Positions 1 to 9,445 of a DNA stretch of 64,000 nucleotides are shown here, in pieces. The stretch covers positions 124,001 through 188,000 of the forward strand of contig NZ_KI669403.1 in assembly GCF_000507765.1 (NCBI RefSeq), read 5' to 3'. Below the pieces are notes generated by a model, which was given only the letters and a program-made list of their open reading frames with translations, did no database searches and was not told the origin of the DNA. The position numbers were made by a program, and so were the translations under genes. Positions within the stretch are counted from its first letter, which is position 1; every line of letters starts with the position of its first letter. Source of the stretch: Streptococcus parasanguinis CC87K. Its GTDB lineage: Bacteria; Bacillota; Bacilli; Lactobacillales; Streptococcaceae.

Positions 1-1700
1 ATCGAGATTCGTCGTTCTTCATGAAAGAAGGGACGATTCAATTGTTGCGACTCAGCGACACTGGCTAAACTTTGTAAAACATCAACCGTCGCAATCGCCT
101 GAGCTAACTGTTGCAGACGTTGGATATACTTGCCAACTTCTTCACGAATCCGCATAAAAATCGTATATTCCAGATTAGCAGACTTCTCACGCGCCTCTAG
201 CATATCTCCTTCGATACGTGCCAATTCCTCCGTACCAAAGCGTTCTGAATTTTTCAAGGTCGCCTTGCGGAAAAAGTGAGCAGGAACGTGACTCAATTGA
301 GAATTGGTGACATGGAAATAGTAGCCATCCTTCTTGTTGTAATCAATCTTTAGACCTGTAATGCCACTGGCTTCGCGCTCCTTGGCTTCAATCTCAGCAA
401 TCCAACCAGTACCATCTCGAAGAACGACACGGTACTGGTCCAATTGCTCGTCAAACCCAGTTCGGATGATATTTCCCTCCGTAATAACAGCAGACGCTTC
501 CGGAGCAATAGCTGAGGTAATCAAGCGGTGCAACTCAGGAAGTTCATCCAAGCGTGCAATCAAGACATCTAAGACCGGATCACCAATTCCCAGTAGAATC
601 GACTTGATCGTCGGCACATGCCCCAGAGTATCTCCTAGCTGCAAGAGATCCTTAGGATTGATCTTACCAAAGGAAACCCGACTCGCTAAGCGTTCAATGT
701 CATAGACCCCTTTGAGGCTGTCGGTCAAATCGCTCCGTTCAAAGAAATGATCCATAAAGACCTGAATGATGTCCTGGCGCTCTCGAATCCGTTTCAAATC
801 GACTAAGGGTTTCTGAATCCAGGACCGCAACAAACGACCGCCCATGGCCGTCTTGGTTTCATCCAAATACCAATACAAGCTACCATGTTTCTTCCCAGTC
901 CGTGCATTCTCTGTCAAATCCAGACTAGCCTTGGTCGCAAAGTCCATCTGCAAGAAATCGCAAATCTCATAATGATGGGCTTTTTTGAGGTGGCTCAATT
1001 CCCGCATTTGTGTCTGGTGGACATACTGGAGAAGTTTTCCAGCCGTTTTCTTTTCTAGCTCACTCAACTGATCCCCTAAGAGTTGAACATCGTCGAGCGC
1101 CGTCTCTACATGTGACAACAAGAGATTCATCTGGCTAACAAACACACGCTCTTCCTGTTCTGGCAGCTCGTAACCCAGGACCACCTCACGCGCACGTAAA
1201 TTGCGGATTTCTCCACAAACCATGCTAAAGTCATTGAGAGTCGTCACCTGAAACTCCCCTGTCACCAGATCCATATAGGCTAGCCCATACTCATTTCCTG
1301 AACGATCCAAAGCAACCAGGAAGTTGTTCTCACTATCTGGCTTGGTCGAATCCACCACTGTACCCGGTGTAATCACCTGTACGACTTCACGCTTAACGAC
1401 CCCCTTGGCTTCTTTGGGGTCTTCCATTTGTTCTGCAATCGCGACCTTATAGCCCTGTTCAATGAGAACATCAATATACTGCTGGGCCGAGTGGTAGGGA
1501 ACACCCGCCATAGGGATCGGATTCTCTGCATTTTTATTCCGTGAGGTTAAGGAAATCTCTAAAATTTGAGCCGCATTCACTGCATCTTCATAAAATAATT
1601 CGTAAAAATCTCCCATTCGAAACAGCAAAAAGGCATCCGGATAGTCTTTTTTGATATCTAGATACTGCTGCATTCCAGGGGATATTTTTTCTACTGTCAT
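1..1700 (-). CDS. mutS: DNA mismatch repair ATPase MutS (HexA), 3' end cut off
   Basis: MutS recognises mismatches and starts methyl-independent mismatch repair. My translation of the minus strand from the ATG at 1700 begins [20 protein letters not shown] and continues to the window edge, about 566 residues. The N-terminal mismatch-recognition motif GDFYELF with its Phe-X-Glu is present, followed by connector and lever-domain sequence. The Walker A ATPase domain lies beyond the window start. The gene is downstream of argR on the same strand, a usual streptococcal arrangement. The reading frame is open over the visible part, with no frameshift seen. Confidence 0.95.
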   Translation of the reverse strand, partial: MTVEKISPGMQQYLDIKKDYPDAFLLFRMGDFYELFYEDAVNAAQILEISLTSRNKNAENPIPMAGVPYHSAQQYIDVLIEQGYKVAIAEQMEDPKEAKGVVKREVVQVITPGTVVDSTKPDSENNFLVALDRSGNEYGLAYMDLVTGEFQVTTLNDFSMVCGEIRNLRAREVVLGYELPEQEERVFVSQMNLLLSHVETALDDVQLLGDQLSELEKKTAGKLLQYVHQTQMRELSHLKKAHHYEICDFLQMDFATKASLDLTENARTGKKHGSLYWYLDETKTAMGGRLLRSWIQKPLVDLKRIRERQDIIQVFMDHFFERSDLTDSLKGVYDIERLASRVSFGKINPKDLLQLGDTLGHVPTIKSILLGIGDPVLDVLIARLDELPELHRLITSAIAPEASAVITEGNIIRTGFDEQLDQYRVVLRDGTGWIAEIEAKEREASGITGLKIDYNKKDGYYFHVTNSQLSHVPAHFFRKATLKNSERFGTEELARIEGDMLEAREKSANLEYTIFMRIREEVGKYIQRLQQLAQAIATVDVLQSLASVAESQQLNRPFFHEERRIS

Positions 1701-1831
1701 ACTTCTTTATTCCTTACTGTTGCGTCGTTTCCTGACACAAGCTCCATAGATGAAAACAGGAGTAGATAGCTCACTATCTTCCTCCTTTTAACATCTTAAT
1801 GGGGTATTTTCTTTCTTTTCAAGGGGCTTGA

Positions 1832-2272
1832 TTACTGCATCATCCCTAAAATTTCATTTTGAATTTCAATGGCTGCCTCTTGGTCTCGACAAACAATCAA
1901 GAGGGTATTGGCCCCTGCTACTGTTCCCAAAATACGCTCATCTGACATCTCATCTACACCATTGGCCAAGAGAGCTGCTTCTCCTAGCTCTGTCCGCAAA
2001 ACCAAAGTGAATTCTGCTCGTGAGACAGACTTGGCATGGCTGGACAACATAATATAAATCTCTGCCACCTCAGGCTCATTGGGCAAAATATAATACAACT
2101 GGTCTTTTCGTTTCACCTTGACTAGACCCAGATCGCGCAAATCTCGTGACAGAGTTGTTTGCGTTACAGCAATGCCTTTTGCTTCTAATCGATCCTGAAT
2201 CTCTTTTTGAGTCGACAATTTTTCATTTCGAATCATTTGTTGAATCAAAAGGTGACGTTCTGTCTTTTTCAT
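1832..2272 (-). CDS. argR: Arginine repressor ArgR/AhrC family
   Basis: A 146-residue protein of standard ArgR length. The N-terminal winged helix includes the DNA-contacting segment QTTLSRDLRDLGL (about residues 38-50). The C-terminal oligomerisation and arginine-binding domain carries ERILGTVAGANTLLIVCRD. ArgR proteins act as hexamers that sense arginine and control arginine biosynthesis and catabolism. The gene is divergent from argS and upstream of mutS. An ARG-box-like half (TGAATAAATATAC) lies at about 2287-2299 in the shared promoter region, so control of argR/argS is plausible but inferred. Confidence 0.94.
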   Translation of the reverse strand: MKKTERHLLIQQMIRNEKLSTQKEIQDRLEAKGIAVTQTTLSRDLRDLGLVKVKRKDQLYYILPNEPEVAEIYIMLSSHAKSVSRAEFTLVLRTELGEAALLANGVDEMSDERILGTVAGANTLLIVCRDQEAAIEIQNEILGMMQ

Positions 2273-2319
2273 TGGACCTCCACTTTTGAATAAATATACT
2301 TTAAATTATACCAAAAAAA

Positions 2320-2349
2320 TTGAAAATTCGCTCAGAATTGTGTTAAAAT
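2320..2349 (+). promoter_or_regulatory. Likely argS promoter
   Basis: TTGAAA at 2320-2325 and TAAAAT at 2344-2349 are separated by 18 bp. A ribosome binding site (AAGGAG) lies before the argS start at 2377. Read from sequence only. Confidence 0.5.
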
Positions 2350-2376
2350 AATAGTTAAAAGGACTAAGGAGCTAAT

Positions 2377-4065
2377 ATGAACAATAAAGAACTCATTGCT
2401 AGTGAATTGGCCAAAGTGATTGACTCTCTTGACCAAGATGCTATTTTAAATTTGCTTGAACAACCAAAAACATCTGATCTTGGTGACATTGCTTTTCCAG
2501 CCTTCTCACTTGCAAAAGTGGAACGCAAGGCTCCTCAAGCAATCGCTGCAGACATTGCTGAAAAAATCGACCAAAGTGCCTTCGAAAAAGTCGTTGCAAC
2601 TGGACCTTACGTGAACTTCTTCTTAGACAAATCTAAGATCTCTGATCAGGTAATCAAATCCGTCATCGAAGCAGGTGCAGACTACGGTCAACAAGACGAA
2701 GGTCATGGCCAAAACATTACCATCGACCTTTCAAGTCCAAATATTGCAAAACCATTCTCAGTTGGTCACTTGCGCTCAACCGTTATCGGGGATGCTCTTT
2801 CAAACATCTTCCGCAAAATGGGCTACAACACGATTAAAATCAACCACTTGGGGGACTGGGGTAAACAGTTCGGTCTCTTGATGGTAGCCTACAAAAAATG
2901 GGGTAGCAAGGAAGCTGTCGAAGCTAACCCAATCGATGAATTGCTAAAACTTTACGTTCGAATCAACGCTGAAATCGAAAACGATCCTGAGCTTGATGAA
3001 GAAGGACGTAAATGGTTCAAAAAATTGGAAGATGGGGATCCAGAAGCAACTGAATTGTGGCAATGGTTCCGTGACGAAAGCTTGGTGGAATTCAACCGTA
3101 TCTACAAACTCCTCGGTGTTGAGTTTGATAGCTTGAACGGAGAAGCTTTCTACAACGACAAGATGGACGAAGGGGTCCAAATCCTTGAGGACAAAGGCTT
3201 GTTGAAAGAGTCTAAGGGTGCTAGCATCGTTGAGTTGGATGATGTCAACCTTCCACCAGCTATGATTAAGAAATCAGACGGTGCCACTCTTTACATCACG
3301 CGTGATATCGCAACCGCTATCTACCGTGCACGGACTTACAACTTTGTGAAAAACATCTATGCTGTAGGTCAAGAACAATCCAACCACTTCCGTCAGTTGA
3401 AAGCTGTTCTGAAGAAAATGGGATTTGACTGGAGCGACGATATGGTTCACGTTGACTTTGGTTTGGTGACAAAAAACCGCCAAAAATTGTCAACTCGTAA
3501 AGGAAATATCATCCTTCTCGAACCAACTCTTCAAGAAGCCATCTCTCGTGCCAAAGCGCAGATCGAAGAAAAGAACCCTGAATTGGAAAACAAGGAAGAA
3601 GTGGCACATGCAGTCGGTGTTGGTGCGGTTAAATTCTACGACTTGAAGACAGACCGTCGCAACGGTTATGACTTCGACCTCGAAGCCATGGTATCCTTCG
3701 AAGGAGAAACTGGACCTTACGTTCAATACGCTTACGCTCGTATCCAATCGATCCTTCGCAAAGCCAACTTCACACCATCTACAGATGCGACATACAGCTT
3801 GAGCGATCCTGAAAGCTGGGAAATCATCAAGCTTCTCCAAGACTTCTCTCGTGTTGTCAAACGTGCCGCTGAAAACTATGATCCATCCTTGATCGCAAAA
3901 TATGCTATCAACTTGGCTCAAGCCTTCAACAAATACTATGCACACACTCGCATCTTGGATGAAAGCCCCGAACGCGAAAGCCGTCTTGCTCTTAGCTACT
4001 CAACAGCAGTAGTCTTAAAAGAAGCCCTTCGCTTACTTGGTGTCGATGCACCTGAGAAAATGTAA
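2377..4065 (+). CDS. argS: Arginyl-tRNA synthetase
   Basis: This 562-residue class I aminoacyl-tRNA synthetase charges tRNA-Arg. The N-terminal Add-1 domain is followed by the HIGH-type signature in [16 protein letters not shown] (about residues 119-134). The KMSKS region is degenerate, KLSTRKGN, as is normal for many ArgRS enzymes. A C-terminal DALR anticodon-binding domain (IQSILRKA to [10 protein letters not shown]) ends the protein. The start is supported by AAGGAG upstream. It is transcribed away from argR and followed by a strong hairpin terminator. Confidence 0.97.
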   Translation: MNNKELIASELAKVIDSLDQDAILNLLEQPKTSDLGDIAFPAFSLAKVERKAPQAIAADIAEKIDQSAFEKVVATGPYVNFFLDKSKISDQVIKSVIEAGADYGQQDEGHGQNITIDLSSPNIAKPFSVGHLRSTVIGDALSNIFRKMGYNTIKINHLGDWGKQFGLLMVAYKKWGSKEAVEANPIDELLKLYVRINAEIENDPELDEEGRKWFKKLEDGDPEATELWQWFRDESLVEFNRIYKLLGVEFDSLNGEAFYNDKMDEGVQILEDKGLLKESKGASIVELDDVNLPPAMIKKSDGATLYITRDIATAIYRARTYNFVKNIYAVGQEQSNHFRQLKAVLKKMGFDWSDDMVHVDFGLVTKNRQKLSTRKGNIILLEPTLQEAISRAKAQIEEKNPELENKEEVAHAVGVGAVKFYDLKTDRRNGYDFDLEAMVSFEGETGPYVQYAYARIQSILRKANFTPSTDATYSLSDPESWEIIKLLQDFSRVVKRAAENYDPSLIAKYAINLAQAFNKYYAHTRILDESPERESRLALSYSTAVVLKEALRLLGVDAPEKM

Positions 4066-4102
4066 TTTCTTATCTATGATGGATAAGTAGAACATCTCTT
4101 AT

Positions 4103-4157
4103 GGGAGTGAGAGGAGAAACTAAATGCGATTTAATTTAGTTCTTTCTCACTCCTTTT
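4103..4157 (+). terminator. Rho-independent terminator after argS
   Basis: GGAGTGAGA and AGAAACTAA pair with TTAGTTCTTT and CTCACTCC, giving a long imperfect hairpin followed by TTTT. Confidence 0.8.
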
Positions 4158-4217
4158 CTCATGTCCAATGCCCTTCATTCTCTACATTTTCAGATCCTTT
4201 ATATACAGGAGAAATCT

Positions 4218-4463
4218 ATGAATCAAACCGTTTACATCTTAATCCTCATCAGTTTAGTGGTCCTCTTTTTATTTAACAAGTACGAAAGAGAAAAACTACA
4301 ACGGCTCTTACAAGAGCAACTCTTGAAAGATCAAGCTTTCAAAGATAGCATCAAGGAAAAAATCCAAGAGACCGACAATATCAACGATGTCATCCATGCA
4401 ATCAACAAGGACTATCGATTGGGGCTCCTACTTGCTAAAGAAATCACTGAAAAATTAAAATAA
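4218..4463 (+). CDS. Small single-pass membrane protein, unknown function
   Basis: I place the start at the ATG at 4218, which has CAGGAG just upstream; the in-frame ATG at 4161 has no such site and sits beside the argS terminator. The 81-residue product begins MNQTVYILILISLVVLFLF, one membrane helix at residues 4-20. A charged, probably helical cytoplasmic tail (EREKLQRLLQEQLLKDQAF) follows. I do not recognise the family. It sits between two terminators and so is probably a single-gene unit. Confidence 0.6.
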   Translation: MNQTVYILILISLVVLFLFNKYEREKLQRLLQEQLLKDQAFKDSIKEKIQETDNINDVIHAINKDYRLGLLLAKEITEKLK

Positions 4464-4468
4464 GCCAT

Positions 4469-4507
4469 AGAAGAGGAGTCATATAAAATGTGACTCCTCT
4501 TCTATTC
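4469..4507 (+). terminator. Terminator after the small membrane protein
   Basis: A perfect 13-bp stem: AGAAGAGGAGTCA at 4469-4481 with its complement at 4491-4503. The flanks are not T-rich on either side, so efficiency is uncertain. Confidence 0.65.
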
Positions 4508-4520
4508 AGTCGCAACAAAT

Positions 4521-4700
4521 AAGAGGCTGGGACAAAAGTCCTAGCCTCTCAATTATTTTTGGATTGTCGAGCAAGACGCAGTGGTTGAGTGGGCTCTACT
4601 ACGCTGATTTCATCAGCTTTTACAGCCCTACTCAACTGTGCGGAGGTGGGACGACGAAATCGAATTCTAACGAATTACCGATTTCTGTCCCACTCTCTTT
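4521..4700. repeat. Intergenic repeat of about 180 bp with self-complementary ends
   Basis: The segment starts AAGAGGCTGGGAC and ends GTCCCACTCTCTT, so its ends can pair. A short hairpin (GAGGCTGGGAC...GTCCTAGCCTC) opens it. The inside holds smaller inverted repeats such as GCTGAT-TTC-ATCAGC and GAGTGGGCT/AGCCCTACTC. From memory, near-identical blocks recur between genes in viridans streptococci, but I cannot test this here. A similar terminator-like end (AGAGGTTGG...CCAACCTCT) occurs at 15004-15035. It lies between convergent genes and may act as a bidirectional terminator or a structured RNA. Confidence 0.55.
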
Positions 4701-4703
4701 ATT

Positions 4704-5159
4704 TTAAAGATGATACAACTCTTCTACAATAGCGGCTACTTTTTTAATATCTCCCAACATCCCCCGCATTTCAAAATCGGCTAACATAGGGAAACCAAAG
4801 CGTTGGCTGTATTGCTTAGCGGTTAAACAATATTGATTGTTAAAATTCCGATTGCCTGACCCAACCACTCCTAAACACTTGCTAGCGTTGTCTCCATAAG
4901 CAATAAAATCCGCAACATCTGTCGTCAAAATTTCCACATCGCCATTGTCAACACCATTTCCACCCTCCAAATAGGTAGGCAAAAAAGTGATAAAAGGATT
5001 GGTCATTTCAAAGAAGGGCTGGCCCTCTTTGACCAGGTCTTTCACATGCACTTTCTCGATTTCAAGTCCGGAATGGGCTTCCAGCAAATAGTCACTTAAG
5101 CGGCGGACAAAACTCTCTGTATTCCCACTCAGACTAATATAAACAAAGGATACTTTCAT
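4704..5159 (-). CDS. nrdI: NrdI-like flavodoxin (class Ib ribonucleotide reductase activator)
   Basis: NrdI is an FMN protein that supplies oxidant for assembling the Mn-tyrosyl radical cofactor of NrdF. The 151-residue product shows the family features: an N-terminal strand with the phosphate loop SLSGNTESFVRRL, the PTYLEGGNGVDNGD segment in the middle, and GVVGSGNRNFNNQYCLTAKQYSQRFG, a loop typical of NrdI. No nrdE/nrdF/nrdH is adjacent, so this is a stand-alone copy. It is downstream of a membrane protein gene on the same strand, with a hairpin between them. Confidence 0.85.
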   Translation of the reverse strand: MKVSFVYISLSGNTESFVRRLSDYLLEAHSGLEIEKVHVKDLVKEGQPFFEMTNPFITFLPTYLEGGNGVDNGDVEILTTDVADFIAYGDNASKCLGVVGSGNRNFNNQYCLTAKQYSQRFGFPMLADFEMRGMLGDIKKVAAIVEELYHL

Positions 5160-5178
5160 CTTTTTTCTCCAATCAAGA

Positions 5179-5203
5179 AGCTCTCTTATCCTCTAAGAGA
5201 GCT
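5179..5203 (-). terminator. Hairpin between the membrane protein gene and nrdI
   Basis: AGCTCTCTTA at 5179-5188 pairs perfectly with TAAGAGAGCT at 5194-5203. The minus-strand tail (TCTTGATT) is only weakly T-rich, so it may attenuate rather than stop transcription into nrdI. Confidence 0.55.
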
Positions 5204-5220
5204 CCATTCAAACTTATCTA

Positions 5221-5736
5221 TTATGCCGTAGCTTGAGCTTTTCTCAAACGCAAGGTTTTATACAAAACAATTCCAAGGAAGAGAAGGGATAAAGCAGTCA
5301 AGAGTAACAAAGCAATGGATGAAGATGCCAAATATCGTTGGCGAAGGGTCGGGTTTGAAAAACTAGCTAATAGTGGACGCCCTACAAAATAATTATAGCA
5401 AGAGAAGGCTTGACTTAACAAAATCTGCCCCATATAAGTATAATGTGCTGTTAACAGATCCTGCTTCATAAAGAGAAAATAGAAAGTTGCCAGCAAAGCA
5501 ATCAGAATCAGGGAAACAAATAAAAAGGTTAGTGGAGACTGATTGAGTTGGGCTGATTTCTCATAATATGTCACATAGTCAGCCTTGTCTTGAGCCGTTG
5601 TTAAACCAAGTTGTTTAGCAAAATCATCTGTCAACTCAAAACTCTTTGAAGCTCCAAAGGTTGAAACAGCTGAAGTCAGGGTTCCAACCGTAGAGAAAAA
5701 TAACAGGATATAAAGATAGATAGGTTTCTTTTTCAT
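5221..5736 (-). CDS. Four-helix membrane protein, unknown function
   Basis: A 171-residue integral membrane protein. There are hydrophobic segments at about residues 6-24, 68-90, 100-115 and 140-162, and the C-terminal tail (KTLRLRKAQATA) is basic. The loop between helices 1 and 2 (residues 28-65, SFELTDDFAKQLGLTT...) probably faces outside. I do not recognise the family. It precedes nrdI on the same strand, with a hairpin in the spacer. The start is supported by AAAGGAG on the minus strand just upstream. Confidence 0.7.
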   Translation of the reverse strand: MKKKPIYLYILLFFSTVGTLTSAVSTFGASKSFELTDDFAKQLGLTTAQDKADYVTYYEKSAQLNQSPLTFLFVSLILIALLATFYFLFMKQDLLTAHYTYMGQILLSQAFSCYNYFVGRPLLASFSNPTLRQRYLASSSIALLLLTALSLLFLGIVLYKTLRLRKAQATA

Positions 5737-6087
5737 ACAAACTCCTTTTCATTTCTTACACCCTATTATATCGCGATACAGATAGAAAGGCAAGCACCTC
5801 AAAACCGTGGAAGCACTTGCCTGATCACTGATACGTTCAAATGAAATTCATTTGGAAAATAATGGGTGCAAAAGATGAAAAAGATATCACAACTGTATGA
5901 TTAGAGATCTAACGAAGTCCGATAAACTTTCATTCGAACAGAACTAGTATAGCGGATTTCCCTCTATTTTAGTCCTTTATTTGTATTCTGCTTGATTTCA
6001 ACACCATTTAGTCTTTGAAACCCATTTCTGTTCCTTATCCATAAACTATTCTGTCCTTTTTCGCAACTATTTGGTCATCACTCCATC
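5737..6087. other. Intergenic region without a recognisable gene
   Basis: About 350 bp between two minus-strand genes. I see no open frame with a ribosome binding site. It contains the imperfect hairpin GCAAGCACCTC...GGAAGCACTTGC (about 5791-5820) and AT-rich stretches. The promoter of the 5221-5736 gene should lie at its left edge. Confidence 0.5.
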
Positions 6088-6123
6088 AAAAAAGCCAGAA
6101 GGACTTGCCTTCTGACTTTTTTT
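6088..6123 (-). terminator. Terminator after the adhesin gene
   Basis: Stem GCCAGAAGG (6094-6102) and CCTTCTGAC (6108-6116), flanked by A-tract and T-tract, so it could work in both directions. It lies just past the adhesin stop codon on the minus strand. Confidence 0.75.
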
Positions 6124-6153
6124 ATTTAGATGAATGAACGAAAGAAATAAGAA

Positions 6154-8967
6154 TTAATCTTCTTTTTTCTTGCGAGCAAGACCCAATCCAAGCAATCCAG
6201 CCATCGCACCTGCAAGAACAGCTGCAGCTGAGCTTTCTGTACCTGTATTTGGAAGCGCAGGTGTTTGTGGTTGCGCAGGTTGTACAGGTTGTTCCGGAAC
6301 TTCAGGAGTTGGTTCGGTTGGAACCTCTGGAGTTGGTGGAACGATTGGTGTAGGTGGAACAATTGGTGTTGGTGGGTTGTATGGAGTTGGTGGAGTTGGA
6401 GGAACTGGTGTTGGTGGGGTTGGAATATCTGTTTCCGTTACCACTTTATTCTTATGCCATTTCACTTCAGCTTTTTCCGGTTTCACCGGATTTGGAACGA
6501 CTTCCGGAGTTGGTGGAGTTGGAGCCTTTGGTGGAGTTGGAGCTTTTGGTTCCTCCACATCGACCGTAATCACAGTGTAGTTAGGTGCTGTTGGCGGAGT
6601 TGGTGATTTAGGTTCTTCTGGTTTCGTTGGCTCTGCAGGTAGATTTTCCACTGTAATCGTTGGTGGTGTTGGTGCCTTAGGTTCTGTTGGTTTTGTTGGC
6701 TCTTTTGGCGCTTCACCTGGATTTTTTGGAATACCAACATTTGAGTTAATCGCAAACCAGTAAACCGTTGGCTGACCAGCAGCATTAGCTCCATTGGCCG
6801 TAAATACCAAGTGACCATCAGACATCTTCAAGCCTGCCCCACCATAATAGAGGTATGGAGAAGATGGATTGTCCCAACCTTCAAGAGTCGTTGAAGATTC
6901 ACCATTAAAGATTGATCCGTGTTCAATGTATTGGTTATCTTTAAATGATGTTACCTCTTTTGTAGCAGAATCATAAGTAACACTTGAATTTGGAATTGGA
7001 ATGTATTTATTATTCCCAACATTTACAGATTCTTGGTGCTCTACATTTTCAAATTTCTTCTTAGGAGTGAAGATGATCCGTCCTGAAGTTGGATCAATCG
7101 TATAAGAACCGATCACATCATCTTTACCATCTAATGTGAATTCATCTGTTCCGATATCATGACCATTCCCAGCTCCTGAAGCATTAACAGATGTTGCATC
7201 AATCACAGTTTCTTCACTAACTGCAAATTCGCTGCCATTCCATGTTGCGTTTTGAGCCACAATCTTAATCGGATTTTCAGCAGAGATAGTGACGTCCGCA
7301 GTACCAAAGTCAGCTGTTCCATTTTTAACTACAACAGCATTGTTTTCAATGCTCATTGATGAACCATCTGCATATGGGTTCCAAGTTCCACGAACGGTGT
7401 TGCCATTTTTATCTTTAGCTTCTACTGTAAGGGCACGAGGTTTATCCCCACTATCTACATAGGAAGCACCCGTCCAGTGGTTAAGGGAGTTCAAAGCGAC
7501 AATCGCATTGTGCTGTGTCAAATCAAACTTATTGCCATCACCATCATAGAATTCAACATCTACAGCAACTTTAACTGGTTTATTTTGGTCTGTTGAAGCA
7601 CCGACTGTCATAGTAACAGTTGGGTCCGCACTAATAGCTGCAATTCCTTTGCCATCATTTGATGGGAGACTTAGAATCTCATAACGGTAAATCACGCGCT
7701 TGATTGGATGCATATCCTTTTTATTTTCACGCATGCTGGACTGATTCAAATTGTCATAGGTTACAACAAATTTGTCACCTTCTTTAATTTGAATAAATTC
7801 AGTTTCATTATTGGCCCAAGGACTAGTTGCTACAATATCTGAAGCTTCCAATTTATTGGAATCATACTGATGCACATTGCTGGTATTCAAACGAGCTTGG
7901 GCATCACGAGTGAGATAAGTACTGATACCATCAATGGTATGAGTAGCTCCACCTTCACGTTGGAAGGTCAAATCTTGAACAGTTTCAACATCTTTTAGAT
8001 CTTGGAAACCATTATCATTCATGTATTTATCATAGGCTGCTTTAGCATCTTTGTACTGTGCCAAAGCTGTTTGATATTCAGCAAGTTTTGTTTGATAAGT
8101 AGCAAAATCTTTGCCGTATTGCTCTAGGTCTACATTGTATTTTGCAAGCTCAACTTCATACTTAGCTTTAGCAGCATCTTCTTCTGCTTTCTTAGCAACT
8201 AACTTACCATAAGCTTCTTTATCTTTATCGTATTGAGCTTTCTTAGCTTGGTATTCTTGTAAATCTTTGTCATATCGCGCTTTAGCTGTATTGTAAACAG
8301 CCATTTCTGCTTCATACTTAGCTTTAGCTTCAGCATTGGCCTTATCCGCTGCTGCTTTTTCTGCTAGTTTAGCATCGTAAGCTACTTTTTTCTGATTGTA
8401 TGCTGCTAAGGCTGCTTTATAAGCTGCTTGTTGGGAATTGTAGTCTTCTACTTGTTTCTTGTAAGCTGCTTCTGCTTCTGCATTTCTCTTTTCAATCAAT
8501 GTGATTTCTTGAGATTTTGCTTCATACTCAGCTTTGGCCTTTTTGTAGTTTTCAACGACTGTGTTGATTTCAGCTGTTTGAGCTTTGTTATCCGCTTCTG
8601 CTGCTGCGATAGATGGTTGGACTTTTTCAGCTTCTTCTGTAACGGTCACACCTTCTGTAGCTGCATCAGCTTTTGCTTTTTCAAGTTCCGGTGATTCTAC
8701 ATAAGTAGTCGTAACTATTTTATTTCCTTCTGTCACAGTTGTAGATGTCAACTTAGAACTTGTTGCAACAGCTGCATCGCTTGTTGCTGTTTCTGTACTG
8801 GTTGCTTCAGTAGAAGGGGCTGTAGCTTCATCCGCTTTCACTTCTGCACCGTAGGTATTGACGGTAGCCAATCCAGCGATGGCCAATGAAACAACACCAA
8901 CTGATAACTTACGAATTGAAAATTTTTCCTGCTTCGAAACATGTTCACGATAGCTTCTCATTTTCAA
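6154..8967 (-). CDS. LPXTG cell-wall adhesin with alanine-rich repeats and a GbpC/antigen I/II-type domain
   Basis: A 937-residue surface protein. The N-terminus has a YSIRK-type signal peptide (KFSIRKLSVGVVSLAIAGL, about residues 15-33). A Ser/Thr/Ala-rich stretch follows. Next come heptad-like alanine-rich repeats (about residues 125-325, AYxxxLAxYxxxxAxYDAKL pattern), as in the A region of streptococcal antigen I/II. Residues about 335-700 resemble the GbpC/Spa variable domain that binds glycans. A proline-rich tract (about 735-890, repeated PTPPTP) spans the wall. The sortase signal LPNTG is at 905-909, followed by a membrane helix and RKKKED. Full-length antigen I/II proteins have further C-terminal domains and about 1500 residues. 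This one lacks them and is closer in plan to GbpC-type proteins. The ligand cannot be read from sequence. Confidence 0.85.
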   Translation of the reverse strand: MKMRSYREHVSKQEKFSIRKLSVGVVSLAIAGLATVNTYGAEVKADEATAPSTEATSTETATSDAAVATSSKLTSTTVTEGNKIVTTTYVESPELEKAKADAATEGVTVTEEAEKVQPSIAAAEADNKAQTAEINTVVENYKKAKAEYEAKSQEITLIEKRNAEAEAAYKKQVEDYNSQQAAYKAALAAYNQKKVAYDAKLAEKAAADKANAEAKAKYEAEMAVYNTAKARYDKDLQEYQAKKAQYDKDKEAYGKLVAKKAEEDAAKAKYEVELAKYNVDLEQYGKDFATYQTKLAEYQTALAQYKDAKAAYDKYMNDNGFQDLKDVETVQDLTFQREGGATHTIDGISTYLTRDAQARLNTSNVHQYDSNKLEASDIVATSPWANNETEFIQIKEGDKFVVTYDNLNQSSMRENKKDMHPIKRVIYRYEILSLPSNDGKGIAAISADPTVTMTVGASTDQNKPVKVAVDVEFYDGDGNKFDLTQHNAIVALNSLNHWTGASYVDSGDKPRALTVEAKDKNGNTVRGTWNPYADGSSMSIENNAVVVKNGTADFGTADVTISAENPIKIVAQNATWNGSEFAVSEETVIDATSVNASGAGNGHDIGTDEFTLDGKDDVIGSYTIDPTSGRIIFTPKKKFENVEHQESVNVGNNKYIPIPNSSVTYDSATKEVTSFKDNQYIEHGSIFNGESSTTLEGWDNPSSPYLYYGGAGLKMSDGHLVFTANGANAAGQPTVYWFAINSNVGIPKNPGEAPKEPTKPTEPKAPTPPTITVENLPAEPTKPEEPKSPTPPTAPNYTVITVDVEEPKAPTPPKAPTPPTPEVVPNPVKPEKAEVKWHKNKVVTETDIPTPPTPVPPTPPTPYNPPTPIVPPTPIVPPTPEVPTEPTPEVPEQPVQPAQPQTPALPNTGTESSAAAVLAGAMAGLLGLGLARKKKED

Positions 8968-9402
8968 AACTCTCCTTTTTGTTTAAAAAAATCTCACTGT
9001 AGAGGCAAAAATATGCTACTTTCAGTTATCTCTATTGTATCACAATCAACCATTTTTAAATATTTGTCGATTTAATTTTTTATTTTACTTTAAATATATA
9101 ACAACTTGAAACGCCAAACTTTCCTTGCCTTCCCCATCTTTAGTTGAAAATATATGCAAACGCCTGTGAAAAAATCCTTTATTTTCAAGGGTTTTTAAGA
9201 CACTTTCTCTTTTTATAAATTTCACCGAAAGGCTTTTTAAAGGGAAGTATTTTTTTATACCAATAAATTAGATTTGAAGACTGAAATAAAAATTATGTAA
9301 TTTTTTCCCTTTAGGGGTTGCAAAATTCAAAAAAACAACACTTTTTGCAGAGTGTCCATTCCCTAAACTAGCTCCATTTCTTCTCCCAAATGAGAAGTAA
9401 TG
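8968..9402. promoter_or_regulatory. Adhesin upstream region
   Basis: An AT-rich intergenic stretch. On the minus strand TACAAT (9034-9039) is a plausible -10 box with a poor -35 about 17 bp upstream. GGAG lies just before the adhesin start. I see no gene in the rest (9060-9400), only poly-A/T tracts. Confidence 0.4.
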
Positions 9403-9433
9403 AAAAAGACCAAGGTCTTATGGACCTTGGTCT
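9403..9433 (-). terminator. Terminator after malP
   Basis: A perfect 11-bp stem (AGACCAAGGTC at 9407-9417 and its complement at 9423-9433), followed on the minus strand by TTTTT. It lies 13 bp past the malP stop codon. Confidence 0.85.
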
Positions 9434-9445
9434 AACAACTAATGA

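Noticed and set aside
6154-8967. Long overlapping frames on both strands across the adhesin (for example 6170-6580 plus)
   Set aside because: They are mirror frames of the proline-rich repeats, with odd Gly/Val or Trp-rich translations and no ribosome binding sites.
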